DNA of 64,000 nucleotides, taken from the NCBI RefSeq assembly GCF_002968295.1, contig NZ_CP134399.1, positions 3,782,001 through 3,846,000 of the forward strand. Direction: 5' to 3'. The position numbers and the translations under genes were made by a program. Shown piece by piece: positions 9,366-18,242 of this stretch (positions within the stretch are counted from its first letter, which is position 1; every line of letters starts with the position of its first letter). Under the pieces are notes generated by a model. It worked only from the letters and a program-made list of their open reading frames with translations, was not told the DNA's origin and did not search any database. The stretch comes from Mycobacterium sp. ITM-2016-00317. Lineage in GTDB: Bacteria; Actinomycetota; Actinomycetes; Mycobacteriales; Mycobacteriaceae.

Positions 9366-10034
9366 ATGCTGACTGATATGAATCGCCGAGCCCCGTTGAT
9401 CGCAGGTGTGGCGTTCGCGGTGCTCTACGCGACAGCTGTGCTGCTGCTCCCGTCGTTTCCCGGCCCCGATTCCGGGATTGCCCGCGTCCAGGCCCTGCTG
9501 TTGGCGTCCGCAGCGCTCGCGTTGGTCGTGGTGCTCGCGTTCGCCCGGGACCGGCTGGCCGGGCCACCGGCGCATCTGTTCGCGATCGGCTCGGCCCTGC
9601 TGGCCGCGCAGCTGTGTGTGGCGGCCTGGTTCGCCGCAGGCACCGAGCTGCGTCCCGGTCAGGTCACCGCCGGAACCGAGCGCGCGCTCGACGACATCGC
9701 CGCGATGTGGCTGCCCGTCAGCACCGTCGCCAACGTGCTGGTGGCCGTCCCGATCCTGTTGACCGCCAACGAGGGCCGGTTGCCGCGCTGGCTGGGCACG
9801 GCCGCGGCGGTGTTCACGGTGGAGCAGCTGATCGAGACGATCACGATCATCGGCCCACCGGGCAGCTTCATCTCCCCCGGCGGTCCGATGAACCAGTACC
9901 TGGGCGGGACCCTGACGGCGGCCTTCTTCTTCGCGCTCGGTATCGCGTTGGTGCTGCCCGGCGACCCGCCTGCCGCCCGCGACGACGAACCCGTCCCGGA
10001 GTCCGCGCCGGCCGACGAATCGCCGGTGGACTGA
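9366..10034 (+). CDS. Six-helix integral membrane protein of unknown function
   Basis: A protein of about 222 residues (or 218 from the second ATG at 9378) with about six hydrophobic segments, among them APLIAGVAFAVLYATAVLLL, VQALLLASAALALVVVLAF, the helix around ALLAAQLCVAAWF and a final FFFALGIALVL. The tail is acidic and proline-rich. I recognise no catalytic motif and the size does not match a common transporter. The stop overlaps the following acyl-CoA dehydrogenase start (TGATG), so the two are co-transcribed. A TAGCAT box (9362-9367) lies 10 nt before the second ATG and could make this a leaderless or near-leaderless mRNA. Confidence 0.7.
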   Translation: MLTDMNRRAPLIAGVAFAVLYATAVLLLPSFPGPDSGIARVQALLLASAALALVVVLAFARDRLAGPPAHLFAIGSALLAAQLCVAAWFAAGTELRPGQVTAGTERALDDIAAMWLPVSTVANVLVAVPILLTANEGRLPRWLGTAAAVFTVEQLIETITIIGPPGSFISPGGPMNQYLGGTLTAAFFFALGIALVLPGDPPAARDDEPVPESAPADESPVD

Positions 10035-11179
10035 TGGCCCCGCCCCGGCTGGTGCCACCGTGCACCGCGTCGACCTCCGAGGCGGACGGTCTGCGCGCCG
10101 AGGTCCGCCGGTTCCTGGCCGAACTGCGCGCGGCCGGCACGTTCACGCCGACACCGGACGCATGGCTGTGCGCGTGGGACGAGGACTTCACCGCCGCGCT
10201 GGCCGAACGCGGATGGCTCGGGATGACGGTGCCGGTCGCCTACGGCGGCCACGGCCGCTCGTTCCTGGAACGGTTCGTCGTGACCGAGGAACTGCTCGCC
10301 GCGGGTGCGCCGGTGGCCGCACACTGGATCGCCGACCGGCAGATCGTGCCGTCGCTGCTCAAGTACGGGACCGAGGCCCAGAAGACCGAGTTCCTGCCCA
10401 GGATCGCGCGCGGTCAGTGCTTCTTCGGCATCGGGATGAGCGAACCGGACGCCGGCTCCGACCTTGCCGCGGTGCGCACCCGCGCCGACCGGGTCGACGG
10501 CGGGTGGCAGCTGACGGGCACGAAGGTGTGGACCTCCGGCGCGCACCTCGCGCACGCGTTCATCGCGCTGGCACGCACCGCACCGCTTGACCCGCAGCAC
10601 CGCCACGACGGCCTGAGCCAGTTCCTGGTGAACCTGCGCGGTCCCGGGGTGGAGGTGCGCCCGATCGTGTCGATGAACGGCTCCCACCACTTCAACGAGG
10701 TGATCCTCGACGGCGCGTTCGTGCCCGACGACATGGTGTTCGGCACCCTCGGCGAGGGCTGGACCCAGGTGACCTCGGAACTGGCCTTCGAACGCAGCGG
10801 GCCCGAACGGTTCCTGTCGACCTTCGTGCTGCTCGACGCGTGTGCCGAAACCGCGGCGGCACAACCCGATTCGCGCGATGTGGAGCTGGGGCGGCTGGTC
10901 GCCCGGGTCGCCGGACTGCACCAGATGTCCTCGGCGATCGCCGGCGCGCTGGAACGCCACGAGCCCGCGGATGTGGCGGCGGCGGTGGTGAAGGTCCTGG
11001 GCACCGCCACCGAGGGCGACGTCGCCGAGTTCGCCCATCTGTCGGTCGGCCCCGATGCGCCGCAGCGTTTTACGGAGATGGCGGACTTGGCCGTCGACCA
11101 GCGCCCCGGCTTCACGCTGCGCGGCGGCACCAACGAGATTCTGCGCGGGGTCATCGCGCGCGGACTGGGGATCCGATGA
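10034..11179 (+). CDS. Acyl-CoA dehydrogenase (FadE-type), catalytic subunit candidate
   Basis: The 381-residue flavoprotein has the classic signatures FFGIGMSEPDAGSDLAAVRT (FAD/substrate contact) and GWQLTGTKVWTSGA in the beta domain and a C-terminal helical domain ending RGGTNEILRGVIARGLGIR. Acyl-CoA dehydrogenases place a double bond between C2 and C3 of an acyl-CoA. It overlaps the next acyl-CoA dehydrogenase by 4 bp (ATGA). Tight pairs of one full-length and one shorter enzyme are common in mycobacteria, where they form alpha2beta2 heterotetramers for steroid side chains or other bulky acyl-CoAs, so a heteromeric enzyme is likely here. The substrate is unknown. Confidence 0.9.
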   Translation: MAPPRLVPPCTASTSEADGLRAEVRRFLAELRAAGTFTPTPDAWLCAWDEDFTAALAERGWLGMTVPVAYGGHGRSFLERFVVTEELLAAGAPVAAHWIADRQIVPSLLKYGTEAQKTEFLPRIARGQCFFGIGMSEPDAGSDLAAVRTRADRVDGGWQLTGTKVWTSGAHLAHAFIALARTAPLDPQHRHDGLSQFLVNLRGPGVEVRPIVSMNGSHHFNEVILDGAFVPDDMVFGTLGEGWTQVTSELAFERSGPERFLSTFVLLDACAETAAAQPDSRDVELGRLVARVAGLHQMSSAIAGALERHEPADVAAAVVKVLGTATEGDVAEFAHLSVGPDAPQRFTEMADLAVDQRPGFTLRGGTNEILRGVIARGLGIR

Positions 11180-12168
11180 CGATGCCGGGGGTCGAGCCTG
11201 CGCTGGCCGAGATGATGGACGCGGTGTTCGCCGAGCACGGCGGGGACGACGATCTGTGGGATCGACTGGACGCACTCGGTCTGGTGCGCCTCACCGGCCC
11301 CGAAGCAACCGGTGGCAGCGGGGCAGGCTGGTACGAGGCGGCCGAACTGATCTCGGCCGCGGTGCGCCACGGTGTCCGGGCCCCGCTGGCCGAGAACGAT
11401 CTTCTGGCCGGCTGGTTCCTCGACGCGGCCGGGATACGGCACGACGCCGCGGTGCGCACCGTGTGCCTGCTGGACGCCGACGGAGCCGCCGACGCGGTGC
11501 CGTGGGCGTCGCGTGCCGAGCGGATCGTCGCGATCTGGCCGCACGACACCGGCTACCTCGCCGCAGACCTGGCCGCCGCCGCGGCGGCGATCACCCCCGG
11601 AACGAACATGATCGGCGAGCCCAGAGATCGGGTGCAGGTGGATGTCGGATCCCTGCCGGGCATCTCCGTCGGCGCCGAACTGGTCACCCGGCTGGCACTG
11701 AAATCCGCACTGACCCGGGCGATCCAGGTGTGTGCGGCACTCGACGGTGCGTTGGAGCTGTCGATCGAGCACGCCGCCTCCCGGGTTCAGTTCGGCCGTC
11801 CGCTGGCGAAATTCCAAGCGGTGCAACACCTGATCTCCGACATCGCGGCCGAGGCCGCGCTGGCCCGATCGGCCACCGAGGCGGCGCTGTCGGCCGCGGT
11901 GGACAGCGACTGGTCCTCCCCCAGACTGGAATTCCTCGTCGCCGCGGCGCGGTCGTGCGCCGGACACGCCGCATCGGTGGTGGTGCGCGACGCACATCAG
12001 GTGCTCGGCGCGATCGGCACGACCAGCGAGCACTCGCTGCACCTGTTCACCCGCGCCGCGCTGGCATGGCGGTCGGAGTACGGATCGGTGCGACACTGGG
12101 ACACCGTGCTCACCGACATGGCCGCCGGGGCGGGGGCACACCGGTTGTGGGACCTGATCTGCCCGTGA
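11176..12168 (+). CDS. Acyl-CoA dehydrogenase, partner subunit
   Basis: A 330-residue acyl-CoA dehydrogenase-like protein, shorter than the usual 380 and weakly conserved in its N-terminal half. The C-terminal helical domain is clear: LSIEHAASRVQFGRPLAKFQ followed by AVQHLISDIAAEAALARSA, with the conserved Arg that contacts FAD across the dimer. The beta-domain FAD motif present in the neighbour (MSEPDAGSD) is not recognisable here, which fits the non-catalytic or half-site partner of an alpha2beta2 dehydrogenase. It starts inside the stop of the preceding gene (ATGA). It converges on the SDR gene, with only 4 bp between the stops. Confidence 0.85.
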   Translation: MTMPGVEPALAEMMDAVFAEHGGDDDLWDRLDALGLVRLTGPEATGGSGAGWYEAAELISAAVRHGVRAPLAENDLLAGWFLDAAGIRHDAAVRTVCLLDADGAADAVPWASRAERIVAIWPHDTGYLAADLAAAAAAITPGTNMIGEPRDRVQVDVGSLPGISVGAELVTRLALKSALTRAIQVCAALDGALELSIEHAASRVQFGRPLAKFQAVQHLISDIAAEAALARSATEAALSAAVDSDWSSPRLEFLVAAARSCAGHAASVVVRDAHQVLGAIGTTSEHSLHLFTRAALAWRSEYGSVRHWDTVLTDMAAGAGAHRLWDLICP

Positions 12169-12172
12169 CGGG

Positions 12173-12979
12173 TCAGCGCACGATCACCGTGCTGGGTTCT
12201 CTTGGCGCCCCGAGCATCTCGCGGTGCGACGGGGGCCGCCGGCCGTCCTGGTCGGTGATGCCGTAGTCGGCGGCCACCTCCGCGGCGATCAGCGTGCGGC
12301 CGCTGAGCGAGGCCAGTTCCGGGTCGCGGTACAGCGCATCGATCACATGCCCGGTGAACTCGGGCGTCTCGGCGTGCTCGGCGAAACCCGCCAGCGCGTC
12401 GGCATCGCCGCCGAACGCCGACCGCAGCTTCTCGGTCAGCAGGATCCCCATCCACACCGACACCGTCGCGACCCCGGTGTCACGGAAGTCCACCGCCATG
12501 TCGGCGGCCATCTTGTCGATCCCGGCCTTCTGCGCCCCATACGCGGGACCGTGCATGTAGCAGACCGATCCGGGCGAGGACGTGAACGCGATCAGCGCGT
12601 GCTGCTGCGCGGTCAGCAGCGGCGCGGCGTACCAGGCGGCGATGTAGGCCGAGCGCAGACCGACGTCGAGCACGTCGGCCAGTTCCCGCGGTAGCTGCCA
12701 GAAGGGCCGTCGGCCGACCAGATCGTCGGAGATCGCCGCGGCGTTGTTGACCAGCAGGTCCAACCGCCCGGCCTCGGCGCCGACCCGGTCGAAGAGCGCA
12801 CCGACGGCGTCGTCGTCGCGGTGATCAAGCCGAACCCCGGTGCCCCACGGCTGGTCGTCGCTGACGCCGCGTCCGGTGCCGTAGACCTGCCAGCCACGAC
12901 CGGCGAGCGCCGTCGCGATACCCAGTCCCGCGCCGCGGCTGGCGCCCGTCACCACAGCTACCGGCGCGATCTCACCCAT
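12173..12979 (-). CDS. Short-chain dehydrogenase/reductase
   Basis: The 268-residue Rossmann protein has the cofactor loop TGASRGAG at about residues 12-19, the NNAA motif near 78-81, the active-site serine in FTSSPG and the YGAQK Tyr/Lys pair. It is a classical SDR acting with NAD(P)(H) on an alcohol or carbonyl group. The gene lies opposite the acyl-CoA dehydrogenase pair and divergent from the DapB-like reductase, from which its start is separated by only 31 bp. That suggests a shared control region and perhaps a shared pathway of CoA-ester or hydroxy-acid breakdown (inference). Confidence 0.88.
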   Translation of the reverse strand: MGEIAPVAVVTGASRGAGLGIATALAGRGWQVYGTGRGVSDDQPWGTGVRLDHRDDDAVGALFDRVGAEAGRLDLLVNNAAAISDDLVGRRPFWQLPRELADVLDVGLRSAYIAAWYAAPLLTAQQHALIAFTSSPGSVCYMHGPAYGAQKAGIDKMAADMAVDFRDTGVATVSVWMGILLTEKLRSAFGGDADALAGFAEHAETPEFTGHVIDALYRDPELASLSGRTLIAAEVAADYGITDQDGRRPPSHREMLGAPREPSTVIVR

Positions 12980-12998
12980 GCGGCCACCCTAGAGCCAC

Positions 12999-13004
12999 TA
13001 GCTT
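12999..13004 (+). promoter_or_regulatory. Putative -10 box of a leaderless promoter (DapB-like gene)
   Basis: TAGCTT ends exactly 6 nt before the ATG at 13011, with no ribosome-binding site between. The only intergenic DNA here is 31 bp, so any promoter must lie within it or in the SDR gene. Confidence 0.45.
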
Positions 13005-13010
13005 GAGGCG

Positions 13011-14069
13011 ATGACCACCACCACCAACGGGCGCCCGCTTCGCGTCATCCAATGGACCACCGGAAACATCGGACGGCGGTCGCTGCACGCGATCATCGGC
13101 CGCGAAGACATGGAACTGGTCGGGGTGTACGCCCACGGCACGGACAAGATCGGGGTGGACGCCGCCGAGCTCGCCGGGTGGCCGGAGCCGACCGGTGTGT
13201 CGGCCACCGGCGACATCGAGGAGCTGGTGGCGCTGAAGCCGGACGCGTGCTGCTACAACCCGTTGTGGCCCGACATCGACGAACTGGTCCGGCTGTTGGA
13301 GTCCGGTGTCAACGTGTGCTCCAGCGCCGCCTGGATCACCGGCGGCAAGCAGTCACCGGAAGATCTGGAACGCATCCGAAACGCCTGCACAACAGGTAAT
13401 TCCACGATCTTCGGCAGCGGGGCCCACCCCGGGATGAGCAACCTGGTCGGGATGGTGCTGTCCGGTGCGTGCGAGCGGGTCGACGAGATCCGCATCACCG
13501 AGTCGGTCGACTGCTCCACCTATGAGTCGGCGGGCACGCAGACCGCGATGGGCTTCTCCCAGGATCCCGACACCCCGGGCCTGGCCGAGAGCGTGCGCCG
13601 CGAGAGCGAGGTCTTCGCCGAGTCCGCCGCGATGATGGCCGACGCGATCGGCGCCACCCTCGACCGGATCACGTTCGACGTCACGTTCACCGCGGCCACC
13701 GGGGACAGTGATCTGGGGTTCATGAAGATCCCGGCAGGCACGGTGGCCGGGGTGCACGGCTATCACCGCGGCTGGGTCGGCGACCACAACATCGTCAGCG
13801 TCGGATTCAACTGGACCATGGGTGAGCACGTCACTCCGCCCAAACCTCTCGAACACGGCCATGTGGTGCAGGTTTTCGGGCTGCCCAACATGCGCACCGT
13901 GCTGCACTGCCTGCCGCCGAAGGACTGGACCGAGCCGGGTTTCATGGGTCTGGGGATGATCTACACGGCGATGCCGGTGACCAACGCAGTGCCCGCGGTG
14001 GTGGCCGCTCCGCCGGGGATCGTCACGTTGGCCGACCTTCCGCCGATCACCGGTCGGTCGGCGGTCTGA
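13011..14069 (+). CDS. DapB-fold NAD(P)-dependent reductase/dehydrogenase
   Basis: A 352-residue protein with an N-terminal Rossmann motif RVIQWTTGNIGRRSL and a dihydrodipicolinate-reductase-like core (GVNVCSSAAWI, FGSGAHPGMSNLVGMV). It belongs to the large actinobacterial group annotated as dihydrodipicolinate reductase-like or diaminopentanoate dehydrogenase-like proteins. True DapB is about 245 residues, so this is not the lysine enzyme. Mycobacteria carry many paralogues, often beside fatty-acid or steroid genes, and their substrates are mostly unknown. Here the neighbours are acyl-CoA dehydrogenases and an SDR. The start is supported by the leaderless-type -10 box 6 nt upstream. Confidence 0.8.
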   Translation: MTTTTNGRPLRVIQWTTGNIGRRSLHAIIGREDMELVGVYAHGTDKIGVDAAELAGWPEPTGVSATGDIEELVALKPDACCYNPLWPDIDELVRLLESGVNVCSSAAWITGGKQSPEDLERIRNACTTGNSTIFGSGAHPGMSNLVGMVLSGACERVDEIRITESVDCSTYESAGTQTAMGFSQDPDTPGLAESVRRESEVFAESAAMMADAIGATLDRITFDVTFTAATGDSDLGFMKIPAGTVAGVHGYHRGWVGDHNIVSVGFNWTMGEHVTPPKPLEHGHVVQVFGLPNMRTVLHCLPPKDWTEPGFMGLGMIYTAMPVTNAVPAVVAAPPGIVTLADLPPITGRSAV

Positions 14070-14082
14070 CCTCGCGCGGAGC

Positions 14083-14916
14083 TCAGGAGACCTGGACGGC
14101 CACGCCCACCGCGCCGCCACCCACGTGGATCGACAGCAGGGGACCCATGTCGGCGACGGTGAGCGACGAGATCTGCGGAAGTCGTTGCGTCAGTGCGGCG
14201 CCGAGTTCATCGGCGGCGTCGTGATTGTCGACGTGGTGCACGACGACGGCGGCGCTGCGGTCACCCATCACCTCGGCCACCCGGTCCACCATCGCCGCGT
14301 GTGCCTTGGTGACCGTGCGGATCCGCTGGTCGAGCACCAACCGGCCGTCGACGTCCAGGCACAGCAGGGGTTTGAGCGCCAGCGCGGTGCCCAGCCAGGA
14401 TGCGGTGGTGCGGATCCGTCCGCTGCGCCGCAGGTTGTCCAACCGGTGCACGACCAGGAACACGTGCGAACGCGGCAGTGCCGAGCGCGCGGCGGCTTCG
14501 ACGTCGTCGAGGTCGCCGCCGGCACGTGCACACTCGGCGGCAGCCAGCGCGACGAAGCCGACGCCCATCGCCGCCGACCGCGAGTTCACCACCCGCACCG
14601 CCGGGCCGAACGCCCGGGCCGCCGTCGCCGCAGCGCTGTAGGTACCGGACAGCGCGGCCGAAAGATGCACGGCCACAACGCCGTCACCGTTACTGTCGTC
14701 GAGGGCTTGGCGATAGGTCTCGACCAGTTCGGCCGGTGTCGCGCCGGCGGTCGTGACCTTCGGCCGGTCGTGGATGTCGTACGGGATGTCGTCGATCCCG
14801 TCGCGCAGGTCCACCCCGTCGACCAGCACGTGCAGCGGCACCTCACGGATGTCCCAGCGTGCGCGCTCGTCGGGCTGCAGGCGCGACGACGAGTCGCTGA
14901 CGATCACTACCGGCAT
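14083..14916 (-). CDS. DegV-family fatty-acid-binding protein (Rv2417c-like)
   Basis: The 277-residue protein starts MPVVIVSDSSSRL, with the serine run that binds the fatty-acid carboxylate, and contains the family motif TAGATPAELVETYRQALDD and the second-domain VVHRLDNLRRSGRI. DegV proteins bind a long-chain fatty acid; in several bacteria they are FakB subunits that hand it to a FakA kinase. No FakA gene is nearby. It is followed upstream by octT with 6 nt between, at the head of the octT-gpgP-rsfS-nadD block, which is the order known in M. tuberculosis, where eis sits beyond it. Here eis is replaced by the acyl-CoA dehydrogenase module. Confidence 0.9.
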   Translation of the reverse strand: MPVVIVSDSSSRLQPDERARWDIREVPLHVLVDGVDLRDGIDDIPYDIHDRPKVTTAGATPAELVETYRQALDDSNGDGVVAVHLSAALSGTYSAAATAARAFGPAVRVVNSRSAAMGVGFVALAAAECARAGGDLDDVEAAARSALPRSHVFLVVHRLDNLRRSGRIRTTASWLGTALALKPLLCLDVDGRLVLDQRIRTVTKAHAAMVDRVAEVMGDRSAAVVVHHVDNHDAADELGAALTQRLPQISSLTVADMGPLLSIHVGGGAVGVAVQVS

Positions 14917-14922
14917 CGACTC

Positions 14923-15669
14923 TCAGCCACCTGCCGACGGGACGTGGACACCGGCCTCGGCCAGGCCCTTGAGCATCAGCTCGGCGACGGCCTGGTGGGC
15001 TTCGAAGTTCCAGTGGATGCCGTCAGGATTGCCGCGCCCGCTGAGCACTTCCTCCCCGACGGCGGCCTTCAGGTCGACCAGCGGCAACCGGTGTTCGGTC
15101 GCCCACCCGGTGATCGCGGTGACGGTGCCCGGCCGGCCGTGGTGGGCCATACCGTAGGTCGGGGCGATGTGCACCGACGGCAGCGATGCCACCATCGGGA
15201 TCCCGGGACGGTTGAAGTCGATTGCCGCCCTTGTCATCTCCAGGTACTCGACGGTCAGGTGCGGGGGCAGGGCGGGCCGCGCGATCGGCGACAGTCGCGG
15301 CTGCACCCAGCCGTATCCGTCACGCACCCAGCGCCGCACCCTGGGTGGGCGGACGTAGCGGATCAGCTCGCGCAGTGCGGTCGGCAGTGGCGAGGGCAAC
15401 GAGTCCATGCCCGAGGTCGCGAAGACGACCGCGCCCGCCTTCGGCAGCGCCGCCCACGACCGTGGGTCCTGGGTCGCCGCCCACCACACGTCGCGGCTGG
15501 TCCACCCGATCCGGCCGATCAGCTCCACATCCCAGTCCAGTTGCCCGGCAACGATGTTGGGCCAGATCCGGGGGTCGTCGGAGGGCAGCCCGCCGGTCGG
15601 CCCGTAGTAGGACAGCGAGTCACAGAAGACCAGTAGCGTCCTGCGACCGGTCCCGGGCTCAGAGGACAT
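14923..15669 (-). CDS. octT: Diglucosylglycerate octanoyltransferase (Rv2418c-like)
   Basis: The 248-residue SGNH-type protein has the nucleophile block [11 protein letters not shown] near residue 18, a GMDSLPS block, and [11 protein letters not shown], which holds the Asp-x-x-His pair. In mycobacteria the protein at this position, OctT, adds an octanoyl group to diglucosylglycerate, an early step in methylglucose lipopolysaccharide synthesis. The assignment rests on the SGNH motifs plus the exact neighbourhood (gpgP upstream with an 11-bp overlap, degV downstream). The name comes from synteny and recalled literature, not from a search. Confidence 0.8.
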   Translation of the reverse strand: MSSEPGTGRRTLLVFCDSLSYYGPTGGLPSDDPRIWPNIVAGQLDWDVELIGRIGWTSRDVWWAATQDPRSWAALPKAGAVVFATSGMDSLPSPLPTALRELIRYVRPPRVRRWVRDGYGWVQPRLSPIARPALPPHLTVEYLEMTRAAIDFNRPGIPMVASLPSVHIAPTYGMAHHGRPGTVTAITGWATEHRLPLVDLKAAVGEEVLSGRGNPDGIHWNFEAHQAVAELMLKGLAEAGVHVPSAGG

Positions 15670-16336
15670 CGTTGGCGACCTGCGCCGAGGCGTTCCACAC
15701 GTCGAGACGCCACCGGATGGCGGAGAACTCGGCCGGGTCGCCGTCCGGCCGGGTGTGCCCGGCCAGCTGGACCCAGCTGGCGTTACCCATGCCGCCGAGC
15801 ATCGGCCAGTTCTCCGGCGGCAGCCCGAGCAACTCGGCGGTCAGCGCGGCGATCAGCCCGCCGTGTGCGACGAGTACGACCGGCCGCTCGGAGCCGGCCG
15901 TTCCCCATTCGGTCTGCTGGGCCACCAGCTCCTGCACCAGCGGCAGTGAGCGTTCGGCGACATCGATGCGGCTCTCGCCGCCGTGCGGGGCCCAGCGCGC
16001 GTCGTCGCGCCAGGCCAGCCTGGCCCCGGGAGCCACCGCGTCGACCTCGAGATGGGTCATCCCCTGCCAGTCGCCGAGATGGGTCTCCCGCAGGCGGGTG
16101 TCGATGCTCACCGGCTGGCCGCTGCGCTCGCCCAGGGCGACCGCGGTGTCCAGCGCGCGCCGCAGATCCGAGGACACGATCAGCAGCGGCTGCCGTTTGG
16201 CGAGTACCTCGGCCGCGGCGACGGCCTGCTCGCGGCCCAGATCGCTGAGGTCGGTGTCAAGCTGGCCCTGCATGCGGCTGCTCGCGTTGTACTCCGTCTG
16301 CCCGTGCCGCAGCATGACCAGGCGGCGAACTCTCAT
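15659..16336 (-). CDS. gpgP: Glucosyl-3-phosphoglycerate phosphatase, histidine phosphatase family (Rv2419c-like)
   Basis: The 225-residue protein carries the RHG motif [12 protein letters not shown] at residues 7-18, the RALDTA arginine, the [10 protein letters not shown] acid block and the second catalytic histidine in VLVAHGGLI, so it is a complete histidine phosphatase. The mycobacterial protein in this location removes phosphate from glucosyl-3-phosphoglycerate to give glucosylglycerate for methylglucose lipopolysaccharide. It overlaps octT by 11 bp and rsfS by 4 bp, so glycolipid priming is co-transcribed with ribosome silencing and NAD synthesis genes. Confidence 0.88.
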   Translation of the reverse strand: MRVRRLVMLRHGQTEYNASSRMQGQLDTDLSDLGREQAVAAAEVLAKRQPLLIVSSDLRRALDTAVALGERSGQPVSIDTRLRETHLGDWQGMTHLEVDAVAPGARLAWRDDARWAPHGGESRIDVAERSLPLVQELVAQQTEWGTAGSERPVVLVAHGGLIAALTAELLGLPPENWPMLGGMGNASWVQLAGHTRPDGDPAEFSAIRWRLDVWNASAQVANDVL

Positions 16337-16725
16337 TCACCGTCTCCGGGAGCGTCCTTCTGCACGTCCTCGAGATCCACCGGAATGATCGGGCAGTCGC
16401 GCCAGAGGCGGTCGAGCGCATAGAAATTGCGCTCGTCCTCGTGCTGGACATGCACGACGATGTCGATGTAGTCGAGTAGCGTCCAGCGTCCCTCGCGGGT
16501 GCCCTCCCGTCGCGCCGGTTTGTAGCCGGCGCGGCGCATCTTCTCCTCGACCTCGTCGACGATCGCATTGACCTGACGGTCGTTGGAACCGGACGCGATG
16601 ACGAAGCAGTCGGTGATGACGAGTTGACCGGAGACGTCGATCACCACGACGTCCTCGGCGAGTTTGGCCGCCGCCGCTTTCGCGGCGATGGTGGCCATTT
16701 CGATGGCTTCAGCTGTGGCGGTCAG
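16333..16725 (-). CDS. rsfS: Ribosome silencing factor RsfS
   Basis: The RsfS/Iojap fold is clear: [60 protein letters not shown] and FYALDRLW. RsfS binds L14 and stops subunit joining in starvation. From the ATG at 16698 the protein is 121 residues. However the reading frame continues upstream as TATAEAIE to a CTG at 16725, preceded by AAGGAGAG at good spacing and overlapping the nadD stop (CTGA). From memory the M. tuberculosis protein begins with a similar MTANREAIDM segment, so I give the CTG start (130 residues) as likely and the ATG as the alternative. Confidence 0.88.
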   Translation of the reverse strand: MTATAEAIEMATIAAKAAAAKLAEDVVVIDVSGQLVITDCFVIASGSNDRQVNAIVDEVEEKMRRAGYKPARREGTREGRWTLLDYIDIVVHVQHEDERNFYALDRLWRDCPIIPVDLEDVQKDAPGDGE

Positions 16726-17375
16726 GGCAGCTCTCCTTCACCTGCAAGGACGTGAGTCCGATAGAGATTTCGTTTGGCGACGTACTGCACCACGCCGTCG
16801 GGCACGAGGTACCAGATCGGCCGAGACTGTTCGGCGCGGCGCCGGCAGTCGGTCGACGAGATGGCCAGGGCGGGCACCTCGATCAGGTTCAGCGCATCGT
16901 CGGGCAGTTCGGCCATGGCCGCCGAGATGTGTTTGCCGTCAAGTTCATAACCGGGCCTGCTCACCCCGACGAACCGGGCGATGGAGAACATCTGCTCCCA
17001 GTTCTGCCACGACAGGATCGACGCCAGCGCGTCGGCACCGGTGATGAAGTACAGATCCGCATCCGGGTTCTGTGCGCGCAGATCCCGCAGCGTGTCCTTG
17101 GTGTAGGTGGGACCTCCGCGGTCGATGTCCACCCGGCTGACGGTGAACCTCGGGTTGGCTGCCGTGGCGATCACCGTCATCAGGTAGCGGTCCTCGGCCG
17201 CGGTCACCGGCCGTGCGCGTTTCTGCCAGGGCTGGCCGGTCGGGACGAACACCACCTCGTCGAGGTCGAACCGGTCGGCGACCTCGCTGGCCGCGACGAG
17301 GTGGCCGTTGTGGATGGGATCGAACGTCCCGCCCATCACGCCCAGCCTTCTCCGCCGACGGCTGCCTGCTTGCAC
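16722..17375 (-). CDS. nadD: Nicotinate-nucleotide adenylyltransferase
   Basis: The 217-residue protein has the nucleotidyltransferase motif [12 protein letters not shown] at about residues 15-26 and the C-terminal motif ISSTDCRRR, where the family consensus is ISSTxxR. NadD converts nicotinate mononucleotide and ATP to nicotinate adenine dinucleotide, an essential step of NAD synthesis. The first 10 residues are basic (QAGSRRRRR), so a slightly later start is possible, though none has a better ribosome-binding site. The gene heads the nadD-rsfS-gpgP-octT-degV operon. nadE, the last enzyme of the pathway, is also in the window at 29327-31369. Confidence 0.95.
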   Translation of the reverse strand: MQAGSRRRRRLGVMGGTFDPIHNGHLVAASEVADRFDLDEVVFVPTGQPWQKRARPVTAAEDRYLMTVIATAANPRFTVSRVDIDRGGPTYTKDTLRDLRAQNPDADLYFITGADALASILSWQNWEQMFSIARFVGVSRPGYELDGKHISAAMAELPDDALNLIEVPALAISSTDCRRRAEQSRPIWYLVPDGVVQYVAKRNLYRTHVLAGEGELP

Positions 17376-17402
17376 GAATAGCGAGCTTACGGGAGTGCGT
17401 GC

Positions 17403-18131
17403 TCAGACCGCCGAGAGGCGATGGGAGTGCATCGCCTCGGAGACCTCGAACGCGACGCGGTCGGCGCGGTACACGTCGCGTGCGTACTCGACGCACCGCC
17501 CGTCGCTGTCCACCGTATTGCGGGTGAGCAGGGTGCCTGCCGAGCCGGCACGGACGCCCAGCTGCGCGCTGGTGGCGTCGTCGAGGACGATCGATTCCAG
17601 CACCGCCGTCGAGCGGGCCAGGTCGATGCCGTAGCGCGCACGCAGCATCGCCCACAGCGATCCGTCGTCGGTGATATCGAGGATGCCGGGGGTGAGGTCG
17701 GCGGGCAGATAGGTCGTCTCGATCGCGAACGGGACGCCGTCGACGCTGCGCAACCGGTGGAAGACGTGCACCGCGGCGCCGTCGTCGAGCCCGAGAGCAC
17801 GGCGCACGGCGGGGCTGGCGATCTGGTGCTCGGCCCACAGCAGTCGGGCGGCGGGACTGCGGCCCATCCGCGCGACCTCTTCGGAGAAGCTGCCGACGTG
17901 GAAGCGGACCCGTGGCTCGGCGACGAACGTGCCGCGCGGCGGCTTCCGGTAGACCACGCCCTCGCTCTCCAGCAGGGACAACGCCTGGCGGGCGGTCATC
18001 CGGCTGACGCCGTGCTGTTCGGCGAGCTCGCGTTCGGACGGCAGCAGCGTGTGCGGCCCCAGCTGTTCGGTGGCGATCAGGTCGCGGACGTCGGCGGCGA
18101 TCGACATGTACAGAGGTGTGCCAGAGGGCAT
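17403..18131 (-). CDS. GntR-family (HutC/UTRA) transcriptional regulator
   Basis: The 242-residue protein has an N-terminal winged helix (SIAADVRDLIATEQL, LLPSERELAEQHGVSRMTAR, LLESEGVVYRKPPRGTFV) and a C-terminal UTRA ligand domain from about residue 85 (VHVFHRLRSVDGVPFAIETT, LLTRNTVDSDGR). HutC-type repressors bind GTNTANAC-like sites and release DNA when a small metabolite enters the UTRA pocket. It is divergent from the permease/kinase/oxidoreductase operon, and two GTNTANAC boxes lie in the shared 146-bp intergenic region. It therefore very likely controls that operon and itself. Confidence 0.9.
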   Translation of the reverse strand: MPSGTPLYMSIAADVRDLIATEQLGPHTLLPSERELAEQHGVSRMTARQALSLLESEGVVYRKPPRGTFVAEPRVRFHVGSFSEEVARMGRSPAARLLWAEHQIASPAVRRALGLDDGAAVHVFHRLRSVDGVPFAIETTYLPADLTPGILDITDDGSLWAMLRARYGIDLARSTAVLESIVLDDATSAQLGVRAGSAGTLLTRNTVDSDGRCVEYARDVYRADRVAFEVSEAMHSHRLSAV

Positions 18132-18177
18132 CTACGCAGCGTAGCCACGTAAGTCGACTTCGGTCGTCAGCATGTCT

Positions 18178-18187
18178 GTGTAAACAC
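18178..18187. promoter_or_regulatory. GntR operator candidate 1
   Basis: GTGTAAACAC contains GTGTAAAC, an exact GTNTANAC match for HutC-type GntR regulators, with GTGT/ACAC arms. It lies between the divergent regulator and permease genes, 67 bp from the second box. Confidence 0.55.
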
Positions 18188-18242
18188 TTCGTGACTTCGT
18201 TGACGCGAAGGGCGCCACACCCGATACTTTGGTTCAACCACA

